Positions 36,121 to 49,345 of a stretch of 64,000 bases of DNA are shown piece by piece (the first letter of the stretch is position 1; each line of letters starts with the position of its first letter). Both the position numbers and the translations under genes were made by a program. Location of the stretch: positions 28,274,056-28,338,055 of the forward strand of contig NW_004624751.1 in the NCBI RefSeq assembly GCF_000247695.1, given 5' to 3'. This DNA is from Heterocephalus glaber (lineage: Eukaryota; Chordata; Mammalia; Rodentia; Bathyergidae). The notes below the pieces were generated by a model, which saw only the letters and a program-made list of their open reading frames with translations, made no database searches and was not told the origin of the DNA.

Positions 36121-39100
36121 TGATATTATGCATGACAGGCACACAGAACACTATTAAGTAATAGTTTATCAACTAAACAAAGAAAATGGATGAATGCTTT
36201 GTTTGCTCAGCCTATCCTTCTTCAGTGAAAATCTTTTCTTTACCTTAGTAATCTAACCTGCCAAAAGTGGTAAGATTAGTAGTCACTAATTATGGAACAC
36301 AGTACAATAAATAACTAAATCATTTCCTTAGAACAAAATAATCTCCAACTTTTCACATTCAGTAGTACTTTTGCTTCCTTCATAAAGCTATGCAAATCCT
36401 ATGAAACATGCTTGATTTTTTGAGAGAGGAAACAGTAACATTTTGCTATTTGGGATTCATGTAAGGGGGGTACAAAGTGGTAGAAGAGAAAAGGGTATTA
36501 TGTTTGCCGGTAGGTAGTTAGTGTTAGAAAACAAGATATGGTGATTTTTAGAATAAAGTGAATCTATTGAAGGTTATCTTTCAAGCTGTGTATCTTCTAA
36601 ATCTATTACATTAAAATGTATTCACATGGGTAGGTATTTCACAAGAACTGTAAATTATAACACAGTAGGGTATTAGATCAGCTTATAAACACAAGTAAAT
36701 AATTGCTTACAGAGAGCAACCAGAGAAAGAAGAACATGAAAAGATCAAGAAAATGTGATAAAAGAGAAGCAGTTCCTAAAAAAATCACTACAACCTAAAA
36801 CACAAATGAAGGAAAACACAAATGAAGGGAACTGTTTCCTGGAAAAATTGAAGGCTTACTTTAAAAAATGCTTAAGATATTTAGATTTTAATGTTTAGAT
36901 TTACATGGTTTAGATTTTTAATTTTTTTACCCTAAAAGATGACCTTAGTGTTCTATAGTCTAACATAGAATGACTATTCCAAAAGTGAAAACTAATGCTT
37001 CTGACTGTTTGGATGACATAGTAACCTAACATATTTCGGTATAATTTTCTTATTTTTAGTAATTGAAGATAGTTGTTGAGAGTGAAAGAGTTACTACTAC
37101 TGCAAATAAAATTTGTAAGTAGATTTATTTTTAGTTCACAGATTGAATTTCTATATCATGGTATTTATATTAGAGAGGGAGGAACAGTGCATTTTCCAAA
37201 TAAAATATTTAAAATGTTTGTCAAGGAAAATACCATCTCCCAAAGCCCAATATAAATATAACAATATAGATATTTTATGTCACAATCACCACTTTATAAA
37301 GAATGTCCCCAGGAGTGAGAAGACATTTATCTACTATTTTTCTTTTATCTCTCTTTCTCTTAAATTTCTACTCTGTAGGCATCTCCTCTGGATAAGATTT
37401 TAAGTGAAAATTATATTTTACAATTATTGTGTACTGTTCTTGTTACCAGTGAGACGATATATTAACTGAGGTAACTTCAGTAGAATACAACTTGTTTGAA
37501 AGATTCATAGAAAATAATTAAGTAAGTTGGCATTAAATTATCTTTTTAAATGAAAAGTTGTACAAGTTAGATTACTCTAATCAGGAAATAAGCATACAGA
37601 TTTAGATATTTTGGAAAGAATAGGATTGTGCTGAGTTAATATTTGCCAGAGAAAGCTAATTAATGGATTTCAGGAATCTTGTCTAGTTCTTCCTAAGATG
37701 ATGTGAGGTGAATAAACCTACCAGTTTTAAAGGTGATCACATAATAGTTTATAGATTGACATGGCTGTTAGGAAGGTTAAATTTTCTTCCACTAGTTTTG
37801 TTTGTTTTTTGTTAAGTTTCTTTATGCCATACTGTATTGTACAATGTGTTCTCTGACAATCATTGAGTCATTGGTACACTCAGGCAAACAGACCATGAAT
37901 TCACACCATAAATACAGGTACATGCTCACATTCACACGTGTGTAGATGTAGGTGTTCTGACTCTGAGGGAAGCGATTTCAAGCTCTCCTGTGTAGGATGT
38001 TTTCATGCTCAGCCGTCAGAATGCAGTGCATTAAAGATCCTCAGAGTGGAGCTCAACCACAGCCAACGGCACAGGCTCCCAGGGCCCTTCCACCTTGGTG
38101 CAAGGTCATTCAAATTCCCTCCCTCTGTTTCTCTCTCTCTCTCTCTTTTATCCAATTGGGAATTCAACAATACAATCTTGTGTGGAGTCTTCAGACTATA
38201 CCATTAGCTTATTGAGCAACTGCACCTGCTTTTAAATTTTAATGATGCATTTTTAATATGATAAATGTAGTATACTTGAATGGTTTTATATGCAGGTTGG
38301 ATAAACTATGATTTTTGTTACTCTTCAAATATTATTTTCTGAATAATTGTAAGGCTTATATAGTTAGAGATATGCCTGTGGCTTAAAAAATGACTGCTCT
38401 TCTGTCCCAATGAACAGAAAGTAAATGTTGGGAACAAATCTTTTAAGGATGTTAAAAACTGAGGCATTTTAACTTAGAATTGAAAATACTAAAGCAAAAA
38501 ATACTCTTACTAATAGTGTTTAAGGAAACTTTAGTTTACTGAAACAATATAAGGATGGCATGCAGATGTTACCATAGAAACTGTTTGGAACTCCATTTTT
38601 CCATGGCTTGAAGAAATAGAATTTGGAGAAGGTTTGATATGGTCATTACCTGATTAAAACAAGAAATCACCTGGAAATCAGATTTATTTAAAAGTTGGGA
38701 TCTCCTTGCACATCCTAGACACCTTTAATCTTGCAACTCCACAGGGAACTTACAATGACCCAAAGGAGAGATGGGAAGAAATAGTTCTATTTTTTCTTTT
38801 TTCAGAGGCTATGCTATTTAATCTGCAAAGTGAGGTGGGCGATTGGGGTGGGGGATTGAGGCCATTTCCCAGGTAATTAAAAAAGTTCTTTTAAATTACC
38901 TCAATTATCTGGATATTTCACAAAAAGAAAAGAGATTTGATTTCAATTCATGGGATATTAAACTAATTTCTGTAGTTTAGTTTATGTTTTTAGAAACTTT
39001 GCGAACACAACTATTTTTAAGCTTGCCATTTCTTTGTAAATATGTTTCTGTAGAAGTGGTCTGTATTTCTCGAATGAGTAGCATTCTTCCTTGGCTTTCT

Positions 39101-40199
39101 TTGAAATGTTTTTCTGTTCTTTCTAATATGACATTAAACATACATTTTGTTTCTGTGTGGCTCTTTTGGAGCATTTCACATAATTTAAAAATGTATAAGT
39201 GGCTATAACTTGAAACAATCATCTTAAAATAGTTTTTACTAAAAGGTAATTGTAGAGGGATCAGATAAATAGCATTAGTGTTTTCTGTAAAGAAGCATTA
39301 GAAAAATCACTTTAATAAATCTAATATAGTATTATGATAGTTATAAAAAATAGCTCAATTTAATCTTGGCACTCTCATAAAACATAACACAACGTCTAAT
39401 TGAGCTTCTCAAGCTGAATCCTGAAAATACACAGAGTGCGCAGGGTCTAACATCAGAATCACTCATGCCTTTGCAAGGTTTAGGATAATATAAGCAATTA
39501 TAAGAGAAAAAGGCCAATATATTCAATTATTATGCAGAAATAGATTGAGAACATAAAGTTCATATGGATAAGAATCTTGCATATTTGGTTGGGAAAAATT
39601 ACTGGAGAGTGCACTGGTTTTTATGACCAAAGAACAATAATTTGTTTAGCCCAACAGTGGTAAGTTGCCATTATATAGTTGCCATATATAGCCACTCCTA
39701 TATCTTTCCCTCTTAAACAGAATTTGGCAATGGTTCAGAATGAACTAAACCTTGAAGTTAATTTAATAAATCACATAAACCACAAAAATAGAAGGAACCA
39801 AGAAATTAGAAAGAAACAACAGACAGTGTGATGAATGTCACACATCAAACAACAATAATATTGCAGTTTGCAAGGTATTAACCAAAAATAATTTCTGTAA
39901 CTATTTAGATTATATTTAGAAGCATGTATTGTACATTTAAGTTAATTCATCAGTCTTGGAAACTACCTAGCCTTAGAAAACAAATTAACCTTGTAGCAAA
40001 GGCTGCAGTAGAGAGGAGCAGCGGAGGGAGTATCCTCCTGCTATCGAGATCTGGCTCTAGTTGTGCTTAGGAGCAAACACCATGTGTGGGCTTCCTTTCT
40101 TTCACTTAGGTTTGGACTCAGTGATGCTAAGATTCCTTTCAGCTCTAACATTCCTTGAAAATGAAGACCTTTAATCATTAGCCAGTATTATATTTGATC
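36121..40199. other. AT-rich stretch, no gene
   Basis: Nothing recognisable except a small tandem duplication ('acacaaatgaagg' twice, about 36799-36829), a (TC)n near 38129-38147 and a weak MER5-like fragment near 39.4 kb. About 37920-38110 is GC-richer with several CpGs and no repeat signature. Confidence 0.45.
39393..39475 (+). mobile_element. Possible MER5A-type hAT fragment
   Basis: 'attgagcttctcaagctg' and 'tctaacatcagaatcactca' resemble MER5-type Charlie MITE blocks ('...ttctcaa...', '..catcagaatcacc..'). Only about 80 bp; terminal repeats are not visible. Confidence 0.35.
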
Positions 40200-40335
40200 A
40201 CCTGTGGTGGAAGTTATTCCCATTAGACTATGAATTCTTTCACATCAAAGGCTAACATTTCATTTCAGCATCCTCAGAGCTTAGCACAATGCCTGGCACA
40301 TAGTTGAAACTTAAAAAGATATGATGAATATGTGC
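40200..40335 (+). mobile_element. L2 3' end, sense
   Basis: 'attagactatgaattctttc', 'cagcatcctcagagcttagc' and 'acaatgcctggcacatagtt' match the L2 3' terminal text in order, ending 'gatgaatatg'. Confidence 0.75.
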
Positions 40336-41059
40336 AAAGGTATGTTTCTTTTGATAAATGCAAACACACAGAAAATATTGCTCTGCAGATACTTGCGGAG
40401 GCAACTCAGAGGAGCACATCACGCCTCCTTTTCACTGTGCAGAAGAGTAAGATGTATTCTTTATTAGGAATAATAAAATTTGCACTGCTAATTCATGCAC
40501 ACAGAGGCCTTTAAAAGAATGGACTCCAGAAAACATCATAAAGACTATGATTGATAAACACTTTATAGAGACCATGGATGAGGTTACGCTTTGGAGGAGA
40601 GGTAAAGATGAAATTCTAGGGACTGTGTGTACCCTGGCCTCTTTGTGGAGATTACTAATGTGGGTGCATTTTGCTCCTGTGTGCTTTGGACATTAATTTA
40701 CTAGAAACTGAACTGAGTCCAAAATCTATTTCTATTCTGGCAGTGTGGCATGCCAGAGCTTTTTTTCTTTATGTACTTTTGGCATATGTTCAATTATAAT
40801 TAATTCTTAAAAATAATATTTTAGTTCCACTCTGGTTCGAAGAAATTAAGTCTCACCAATAGTTATTTGTACAAATAAGGACTTAAGCCATGCCTAAAGA
40901 GCAGTGAAAGTCAAGCCTGATTTTGGAGCAGTGGTTAGAGGAGGTAAGGACTGTCAAGAACAACAAAGGGATCCAAAAGTCACCTACTTCTATCTGCAAC
41001 ATAATATAATTCAATATAAATATGCACAACATATACTATTGCCTGAAATTACATTTTTA

Positions 41060-41185
41060 TTTGCTTCCTTTTGTGTTTTCAATATCAACTATTAGAATAT
41101 AGCTCATTTCTTTTCTATTGTATCCTCAGTGCCTTGTGTGCAGTGACTACTAAATAAGAATTTACTGAGTAAATGAATACAGTAC
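41060..41185 (+). mobile_element. L2 3' end, sense
   Basis: 'attagaatatagctcatttc', 'ttgtatcctcagtgccttgt' and the 'gagtaaatgaatac' tail follow the same L2 terminus as the copy 860 bp to the left. A further MIR/L2-like scrap follows at about 41195-41260. Confidence 0.68.
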
Positions 41186-41618
41186 AGTAATTCTTCAATA
41201 ATCTATGAAATATCTACTATGTGCAGTGCTGTTCTAGTGAATTGTTGGATTAAAAAAATCATAAGAATGCTCAATGATGTAAAAAAGTGATCTCCCAAGT
41301 CATTTTTAGTAGTTAGAGAAGTGTAAAAGACAGTCTATAATGAAATGCAGAAGTAGCATGTTATTTTCAAGTCTTATTGTAAAATGCAGACACATTGTTG
41401 CACAAATTTATTATTTTCTGATAAAGGAGTTGAATACACAAGAGACTCTCATCCTTCGTGACAGATGTCTTCACATAGGCATGATAATATAAAGTGACTA
41501 CAAACCAAGATGCGATAGTAGATGAGAGATAGTAAATGTTAAGATCATGTGGCAGTGAGGATAGAGTTTTGCCTTGATTGGCTTTGAGGTCTGCCCCAGG
41601 GATTGGTAGCATATGTTT

Positions 41619-41622
<4 letters not shown>

Positions 41623-41667
<45 letters not shown>
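41623..41667. repeat. (GT)22 microsatellite
   Basis: Uninterrupted GT dinucleotides, about 44 bp. Frames through it give a Cys-Val repeat or, on the other strand, a Thr-His repeat; both are artefacts. Confidence 0.97.
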
Positions 41668-41670
<3 letters not shown>

Positions 41671-42039
41671 TGGAGGGAGTATCATGGCCTTGCAGACCAT
41701 TGTCCCTCGCCCCTTCTGCTCTGGCCGTCTTCTGCTCTGCTTCCCAGATCAATGAACTCAGCAGCTTTGCTCTGCCATGCCCTTCTGCCTTGGAGCCAGC
41801 TGAACCCAGCCTGAAACAGTAAGCCATGTTAAACCTGTCCTCTTTTATTTTGTGAATCTTTTGTATTGTGTCCAGGGGCAGGAGCAGATAGCGAAGAATC
41901 TTCTTTGACTAGAGTGAAAGGTGCAAATGGAAAGTAATTTAGAGATTAGTATAAATACCATTATGAAGATCCTTAAAGTAGGGGTATTTGTTCCTGATTG
42001 AATAGAAAAAAGAGTAGCTTAATAAAGGTGATATTTTAG

Positions 42040-42400
42040 GAAAATGATTCTAATAGCAGTTTTTAGAATCATTTGGAATGTTGGGGGAAGTCTGAAACTT
42101 GACTGGGCATTTAAGAGATGATTATAGTAATTCACGTATTTGCTCATAGGACACAATTGAATAGTCAGAATGGAAGAAGATAGCATCCAAAGGATATTAT
42201 AATAGAAGGAATCAGGTTTTAAAGTATCTAGAGGAGAATGAAAGGACTGATATGTCAAAGGTGATTAGGTTTTGATACAGAGCAACAAGGAGAAGAACAA
42301 AAGTGAATACTATATCTATTGATGTAGAAGTGTAGAAGGAGAACTGGTTTTGAGGGAAAAGAAAAAGTTTGGTTTTTAGGTAGACAGAGCTGGAGTCACT
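42040..42400 (+). repeat. Possible ancient interspersed repeat
   Basis: 'gggcatttaagagatgatta', 'tagtaattcacgtatttgc' and later 'gaactggttttgagggaaaag' resemble the same unnamed old repeat suspected at 10795-10985. No ends are definable. Confidence 0.28.
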
Positions 42401-42424
42401 TAGGCAAACCTAGCTGCTATGTTT

Positions 42425-42545
42425 GCAACTGATTTATTCAATATTATTTATGGAGAACCCACCTCACACTAGATAACATGCTAGGCATAAGAAATGCAAC
42501 AGCGAAAAAAGAAATTGATGTTCGTTGTTTCCAGGGAAGGAGGTT
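42425..42545 (-). mobile_element. L2 3' end fragment, antisense
   Basis: 'gatttattcaatattattta', 'agataacatgctaggcataa' and 'gaaatgcaacagcg' resemble the reverse complement of the L2 terminus. Confidence 0.52.
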
Positions 42546-42595
42546 ATGTTCAGCTCTACTCCTCAGCTCTTTGGGGTAATGAAAAGTAAACTGGG

Positions 42596-42596
<1 letters not shown>

Positions 42597-42626
<30 letters not shown>
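42597..42626. repeat. (AG)15 microsatellite
   Basis: Uninterrupted AG dinucleotides, 30 bp. Confidence 0.95.
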
Positions 42627-42630
<4 letters not shown>

Positions 42631-43194
42631 GTATCTATGATAAGATGGACAACATGTATTAAAGCTTGAAGCAAGAGAGAGCCTGACCAATCGAGGGCAT
42701 AGTTTTGAATGATTGGACTATGCCCAGTGGTGTGTTCTTTTCCATTCAGAATGTTTTGGGATCTTCACCTTGGCATGAATCAGTCTAGTCCACAAAAAGT
42801 GAATCTGTTTCTTAGGTAGAAATTGCAGTGAGTACACTGAGTAAAAGCATAAGTGATGGAAATACTAATTTACATAAAATAAATAAATAGCTCCAAATAT
42901 TCTCAATCAAGAAGAACTTAGTAAATCATCAATATTTTTCATAGAATTGGTACTATGTGGCCTCTTGACTATTTATAGGTTCTATTTCATCCAATATACT
43001 GGGAGAAACTAATAGAATCTTCTGTTCTTGAGAAAGGTAAATTCCACACAATATCACATGATATACTGATATAGGGAGGGAAACACTAAGCTGTAATTGG
43101 GATCCAAGAACATTTTAGAAAGCAAGAGACTGAAATCTCAAATTATTGACCTCCCTTAAGTTAGAGAAACCCATTGATGTGGATATAAGTGGTT

Positions 43195-43675
43195 AATATC
43201 TGTCTTACTTTTCTCATTGCTGGGACAAAATACTCAATATCCACTAGGATGAAAAGGGTTATTTCAGCTTGTAAAGGTTTCATTCCTAGTCAGCTGGCTC
43301 CAAGGCAGGGTCACATGAGGGGTATGCCCACAGAGGGGCATGGCGAAGAAGAAACAGTCCATGGCATGGTAGGAAGAAGGCAGAGTGGAAGAAAGCAATA
43401 GCAGCCATCCAACCTACCTTTCTCCTTATATTCCATCCAGGCTACAAGACTGTTGGTTGGTGCCACCTACACTCAGAGTGGGGCTTCTGTCTTCATTAAA
43501 TCTATTCAGCCACATTCAGAAGTATGCTAAACTTATTAGCGGACTAATTCAATACAACACCCCTTAATCTTGGTATCACATCCCTATGATCATGCCACCT
43601 CCCAAAAGCCCCACCTATGAGCATGTGAGGTTTTGAGGGAACATTTAGATACAAGCCATAACAATATTCAAGTGG
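43195..43675. mobile_element. LTR-like rodent interspersed repeat, family uncertain
   Basis: 'cttttctcattgctgggaca', 'aaaatactcaat', 'gaaaagggttatttcagctt', 'ggcatggcgaagaagaaac', 'cagccacattcagaagtat', 'gcggactaattcaatacaac', 'tgccacctcccaaaagcccc' and 'agatacaagccataaca' follow the layout of a long repeat common in rodent genomes, with a 'ttatttcagctt...' start and a 'caa(g)ccataaca' end. I treat it as an LTR-type repeat without naming the subfamily. Two 60-70-codon plus frames (43189-43401 and 43385-43567) lie inside it and are not genes. Confidence 0.5.
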
Positions 43676-43964
43676 TGGAGGTGAAGACCCTGCTGCCTCC
43701 ACAAGTGGACTTCTGTGATAGGAGAGTAATCTGAGAATTCAAGTTATTGAGAGAGAGAGAGGGTATAGCTTGTATCTGGGTGGCTGGGGCTAGGACCCCT
43801 TAAGACTAGGAATGCTTGGGATTCTGTTGTACTTGTAGGAAAGGACCAAAAATATGAATATAAACTCAGTTGAAGCCTGAAGCCCAGAACAGTAATGGAA
43901 GAGTGTCTGTTTAACTGCACAAGGTCAATTTTCCATTATTATTTTTATAGAAACCACATCAGTT

Positions 43965-44260
43965 CCAGGGCATGATGGTGCATGCCTGTAATCACAACAC
44001 TCTGGGAGGCTGAGGCAGGAGGATCACATGTTTGAGTACCACCTGGGCTACCTAGTAAGATCCTGTCTTAAAACAAAAAGGGCTGGGGCCGGGGATTTAG
44101 GTCAGTGGTTTCCCTGTCTGCTGGACAAGCGCAAGGAACCGAGTTCGATCTCCGGTACCAAACAAACAAAAAACAAACAAACACAAAGGGCTATGGATAT
44201 AGCTCAATGCAAAGTTCCTCAGTTTGATTTCCAGTACTACAAAAAAGAATGGAAAAAAAA
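43965..44260 (+). mobile_element. B1-dID composite SINE split by a younger ID SINE
   Basis: The B1 half (43965-44075) has 'tgcatgcctgtaatcacaac' and 'tgggaggctgaggcaggagg', close to consensus. The ID-like half resumes at about 44188 with 'gggctatggatatagctcaa' and 'gtttgatttccagtac', then an A-rich tail. A complete younger ID element (44085-44184) sits exactly at the junction, duplicating 'aaagggct' (44077-44084 and 44185-44192). Without it, the element is an ordinary B1-dID like those at 19.3 and 63.0 kb. Confidence 0.88.
44085..44184 (+). mobile_element. ID-type SINE nested in B1-dID
   Basis: Carries 'ggggatttaggtcagtgg', 'ctgctggacaagcgcaagga' and 'gagttcgatctccggtacc', then an (AAAC)n-like tail. 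Flanked by the perfect 8-bp TSD 'aaagggct'. It belongs to the same ID family as the other four copies, with 'ggtttccctgtctgctgg' in the variable arm. Confidence 0.9.
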
Positions 44261-44479
44261 GAAAAAGAAAAAGCAAGAGTAGTGAACTGAACAGATTTTC
44301 TGTTTCTTTTTTGTTGAGGAGTTTAGAATGTGACTTGTTTTAGGCCCAATGTGGATCAGGATGCTGAGACAGAGACCAAGGAGGCCCCAAAGAAGAGACT
44401 GAACTTTCCACTTTAAAGAATGCTATGTACATTTTCAAAAGATTGACAGAAGGAGGGGAACAGTTGCAACCATGACTAC

Positions 44480-44570
44480 TGCAGAGGATTTCTATGAACA
44501 TTAAATACATTCATCCCTAGCACTCAGAACTGTGTATGGTATAGGTTAAGTACTCAATACTGAGAACTGG
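44480..44570 (+). mobile_element. MIR 3' tail fragment
   Basis: 'gaacattaaatacattcatc', 'cactcagaactgtgtatgg' and 'ggttaagtactcaatactga' fit the MIR 3' tail ('..gcttagaacagtgcctgg..gtaagtgctcaat'). Confidence 0.5.
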
Positions 44571-44594
44571 ATTTGGTGAAGTGGCTCATACTGG

Positions 44595-44596
<2 letters not shown>

Positions 44597-44637
<41 letters not shown>
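44597..44637. repeat. (AC)20 microsatellite
   Basis: About 41 bp of uninterrupted AC dinucleotides. Confidence 0.97.
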
Positions 44638-44640
<3 letters not shown>

Positions 44641-47600
44641 CAAAGTACACTTCTCTCACTAAGAAAATTACTTGGGAAGTACAGTCATAAATATTCCTGA
44701 TGAGTATGAAACCAAAACAATGGCATGTTAGTCCTATATTTTCTCAGCCAAACACCTGTATGGGTGGTAATCCCAAAGGAATCAGGGTAATTAAATCCAC
44801 ATGGAGAAATAGTTTTATGCCCTGGGCATCTCTGTCACTTTCCTTTTACTTGGCATCTGAGGCTGGCCAAATTACTCCCACTGTCATGTTTTGTGCTTCT
44901 TTTTAAAGACATGTTAAACTATACAACAGGTATTGTCCAGACTTATACACCTGTTTGAAAATTAATCCTAGGGTTATGAGGCAAGCCTCCTAAGGGGTGC
45001 TGTAACGTATCCCATTGTGACCACCCCTTCACAGATGTACAGGAAAGCGAGGAAAGAGGTTGGCAGTGAGGGGATCTTGGAGAGCAGTGAGGGCAGCTTT
45101 TCCTTGGAGAACTTCCAAAATGGGCTTGAGGGAAAGCCTGGCCACACAACAGTGCCTAGAAGAGCTTCCATGGAGGTAATTGGGATCGAAATAATTGCAT
45201 TTCTGCACAGGCCTCATCTCATCTGGTTTCAGGAATTCACTATTATTTTCTGAGACCTAAAGTATTTGTAGAAGTGTTCTCCATGTGATTGTCAACATTT
45301 CTTCAGAAAATAAGTTAGGAGATTCATAGATGGGAAAATAGCCTCATTTTAGACAAAAAGGGAAAAGTCTTCTTTAAAAATCTGTAGATCTCAAATGCTA
45401 TTTTTCATCCTCAACAGAATTCTAGAATATTTAGGGCAAAAAGAAAGCATCATTAGCATTCCATGTGGATTCAAAACTACACTAATCCCATTTCCTTCCT
45501 GATAATGCTGCTGGATGGGGAGATGACATAAGTGTTGCAGAGTATATGTGACGAGTTGACATGAACCCTCTGGGTGAAATGGGAAAATGGTGGCTGGATT
45601 ATATCACAGGTGCCCTCATAACTGTCTGAGCATTCAATCTCAAGCACAGATAAGCTCCAGGGAGGAGTCCCATGCCTAAGTGCTGTAGAACTGACTGTGT
45701 CTTAGTCGCCCCGTCTTTCTCAGAGAACAAGGAGCCATTCTTAAATCTGTAGCTAGGATTGAGTGGAGAGGCCCAGGAAGCTACAAATTACATGATAAAT
45801 GTAAAAATCAAACACATTTTCACTAGAGGCATGTATAAATCCAAAGGGAAAAGGCACAGGCAAAGTGTCCTTATGTGTGGTGATACTTTGTCAGGAACAT
45901 TTATAGGGATACATTGTGAAATGTATCCTTGAACTGTTTCTCCCTAAAAAAATACTGTATTTTGTTCTCCAATGACAATCTTCCTTGCATCAAAAGAACA
46001 GGGGAGGCAGATTCCCAAAACGGCAGCTCTTAACTGAACAGAGCACACCTTAGGGTTGGAGGTTTGAGTTCATACAAATGGCTTTTTCCCTTGGTTCTCC
46101 TTCTACTCTTAAGGATTCAGTTACATATAAAGAGCAAGAAGATAAATGTTTCTAATGAAAAAATGTAGATATACACAAAAGTAAGCATAAGCAAAAATAG
46201 CGTGAAGTAAGTAAAGTAAAAGTAGAGTAAGCAAAAATATGACACGATTAGATTCTATGTAGATTTCTGGCCTAAATATTTTAGTTTTTACTAGACCCAT
46301 GAAATGAAAATAACCAAAATGTCAGAATTCTCAAGTTGCCCTGTTTACCAGTGACCTAGGCATGGTTAGCACCCCTTTGACTCAGAACCCTGAGGCAGGA
46401 GCACTTGCTTAACTGTAGTGAGGATAAGGTGGGTCATGGTATTCTATAGCCTTGGATTTCCTTCCATAAAATATATGCTTATATGGTGATACGGATTTCT
46501 TCTGTGCCCTGTCACAAATTCCAGAATATTACTGGCCATGGAAGAAGTTTTCAGTTGCCATCATTTTTGGCTTTGATGACAATACATACAGTCTTTTATC
46601 TCCTTTTTTTCCCCTCATACTTTTCTTCAGTTAATAAGGTAGATGCTTTTTATGTAGAGAAGAGTTACAAATTTTAAGTGTTTCATTCTCCCAAACTATT
46701 ATCTTCCACTAAAGTAATCAGAAAGTGGATCAATACTGTGTTCTTTAAAATATCCATAGGATATTACCTCTCAATACAAACTTCATTGGCTGGAAGTTAC
46801 CATTTTTCTATAAATACTATCATTGAGATAGCCCATCCCTGGCAGTATTTTTAAGCAAAACATATTAGACACTATACTTTAATGTAATAACAGAGATTTA
46901 TTCCTCTTTTTAATTTTATGGAAGAAAGCATGATTACATTGATTTCTCCCTTCAGGATTTTGCCTGGAATAGTGAAAGCTAAAATACTCATTTTGGTACC
47001 ATTTACCAGAGTTAATTATAACACACTCACTAATGTAAAATACCTTAGTTTCCAACTTCATTCAACTCTATTATAATTACCTTTTATTATTTCAATCTTC
47101 AAAGTCCTTTGCTTTGGAGGGTGGGAGTGTGTAGAAGGTAAAGAATAAAAATATTATGAGTATTGGAAGATGAAATGACCTTCTGTATCACTCACTTTTG
47201 AACTGTGTTTCACTTTTTGCAGCAAAAATGCACAGTGTCATGGAAATGCATGATGCTTGTTTCAAACTGGGTGTACCTTTGGCAGTCTCCACTGTTCTGT
47301 AAGTAAAGGGAAGGGTTTGAGTTAAATTATAGAAAATGTGGCATGCTCTTAAACATTGTTATAAAAGATACCCAATTTTAGGTGGTATGTGGAATTTGAT
47401 GCCTGCAAGGCAGAACAGTAGGATCTTTTTGTTTCAAGAGTAGAGGATAATAGAGAGACTCCCTTTATACAGAGAATGTATGGAAAATAAAAAAACAGTT
47501 TAGAAGCACACAGTCACACTTAGACTAGGTAGTTTTATTTTTGGACTGTATGTGAAATGTACTTCTTTTTTCAAATCGTAATATACTCATAATTCTCATT

Positions 47601-49199
47601 ACATGGTACAGATGAAGTACTTAAAAATCTTGAATCTGTGCTTTAACTTGATGGGCAATGAGTCAGAGATTTCGACCTTTATAAATTGAGTGTATTAATA
47701 TGCACGTAGAGGTAAATCCCACCTAACTGTCTGGCAAGCAGGCAGATCCTCCTGATGTTTACGAATGGAAAGGATTTAGAGATGAAGTATGTAAAGTTGA
47801 GTCGTTTGACTCAGAAAACACGAGTTCTAGACACTGGAACTGGTCTTAGAATAATATATTTGACCAGGTATTTTGATTCTCATCTCTCAGTTTTTTTGAG
47901 AGAGTGCTAATTTTGTACTCTAGAAAAAACTGGAAATGTGGGAATGAATTAATTATTTTGTAAATGATGGAAAAATTGAAAAACAATCACTGAACAAGTG
48001 CCCAGAATTTATAAAGCAAACAGCCTTCAATCACTTTTCCTCACTCCTCCAAATACCAGACCTAAAGGCTATGAAGAGCTTTGTTTCCCCAACTGTTCTC
48101 ATCATGGACAAAATTTTGAAGAAAAAAAATGCACTCAATTTATGTTTTTCACACCTAATGAGGTGAGAAATTCTAGGCAGGCCCAAGAAACAGTTTCAGT
48201 GTACTGGAATTTGATCTCTGTGAAATTTAGCAGTTTCATTATGACAGTTATAGCTCAATTTTACATAGTTTTCTTTTGCATTGTTTTAAGCTTAAGCTAG
48301 TTTTTCTTTGCTAATAACACAGATGGCACTGAAAACAAACCAGTGAAATCCTGCTTTTTAAAAAAAGTTCAGGAAAAGAATTAAATGAAAATTTATACAA
48401 AAACTTTCAAGCTAAAGGGTATTTTATTTTTAGATATAATGTTAGGGCACGGATTTCACAAAGATCATTAGGACCTCAATTTTAAAAGTGAAGAAGAGAT
48501 ATAATAGCTATTGTCATTAAAATATAACATTTCCTAGGTATCAGTGAATAATGAATTGTCCTTGTACAGTTGTTTTTTCAATGTGGGACTTCTCAAAACA
48601 TTGGAAGAAATATTTATCCAGAGAGTTGTGTGTTAATAAGTTTTGAGTGGTTTTGGATGCATATTAGTTAATTCTGCAAAGGTGTGTTAATTCCTCGAGG
48701 CTACTAGGGATGCACAGCTGTAGTATTATTATCTTTATGCAATTAGGTAATAATCTCCATAGGTTTGTAATTTACTCTGAAGAAGCAACTTAATTCACTA
48801 AGAAAATAAGACTAAATACACTATTTGATTGATTATCTTGTCATCTTGTCAAGTCTAGATAACTCAGTGGTAGGGGTGGGAAGTAAATATCATTTTAAAT
48901 TGAGGAAGGAAGATTGCAGTGCATATTAGCATTTTCCTTCACAATTGCACTTTCCCATTCCTATACCTTAGAACACTGCAGTAGCTTCTTAACCAGTCCT
49001 TTTGATTATAGTGCTTATGTTCCAAATCTAATAAACGTGTTGGTATCAGATGTTTTTCTAAAGTAGTATGTCAGTCATTTCTCAGCTCAGAAGCAAGAAG
49101 TAGTGGGTCCTTATTGTCTGATATCCCCCATTATATTTATTGTTTAGTTGTATCCCTTTGTACTTTCAAACTCCAGTTGGTCCAGTGAACGTTGCTGAA
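44638..49199. other. Mixed AT-rich stretch, no gene
   Basis: 44.94-45.25 kb is moderately GC-rich and open in several frames on both strands (62-78 codons each), which overlap one another and carry no domain I recognise. A small impure duplication ('gtaagcaaaaata', 'gtaagcataagcaaaaata') lies at about 46180-46240. Otherwise nothing recognised. Confidence 0.42.
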
Positions 49200-49345
49200 A
49201 ATAGCATGGATGTGAACCAGACTGAGTGCCAGTGCCAGACTTGACACTTACGGGGGCATCTGACAAACTCTGCACGCAGTTCCTCATCTGCTGAATGGGG
49301 ATGACACTAAGCAAACACTAAATGTCAGATATTACTATTAATATG
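49200..49345 (+). mobile_element. MIR SINE, sense
   Basis: 'gactgagtgccagtgccaga', 'cttgacacttacgggggcat', 'gttcctcatctgctgaatgg', 'ggatgacactaagcaaacac' follow MIR from the tRNA-side region through 'tcctcatctgtaaaatggggat' to the tail. Confidence 0.68.

Noticed and set aside
44943..45253. Overlapping 62-78-codon frames on both strands in a GC-richer patch
   Set aside because: Four frames overlap, which reflects base composition. No domain or splice support for any of them.
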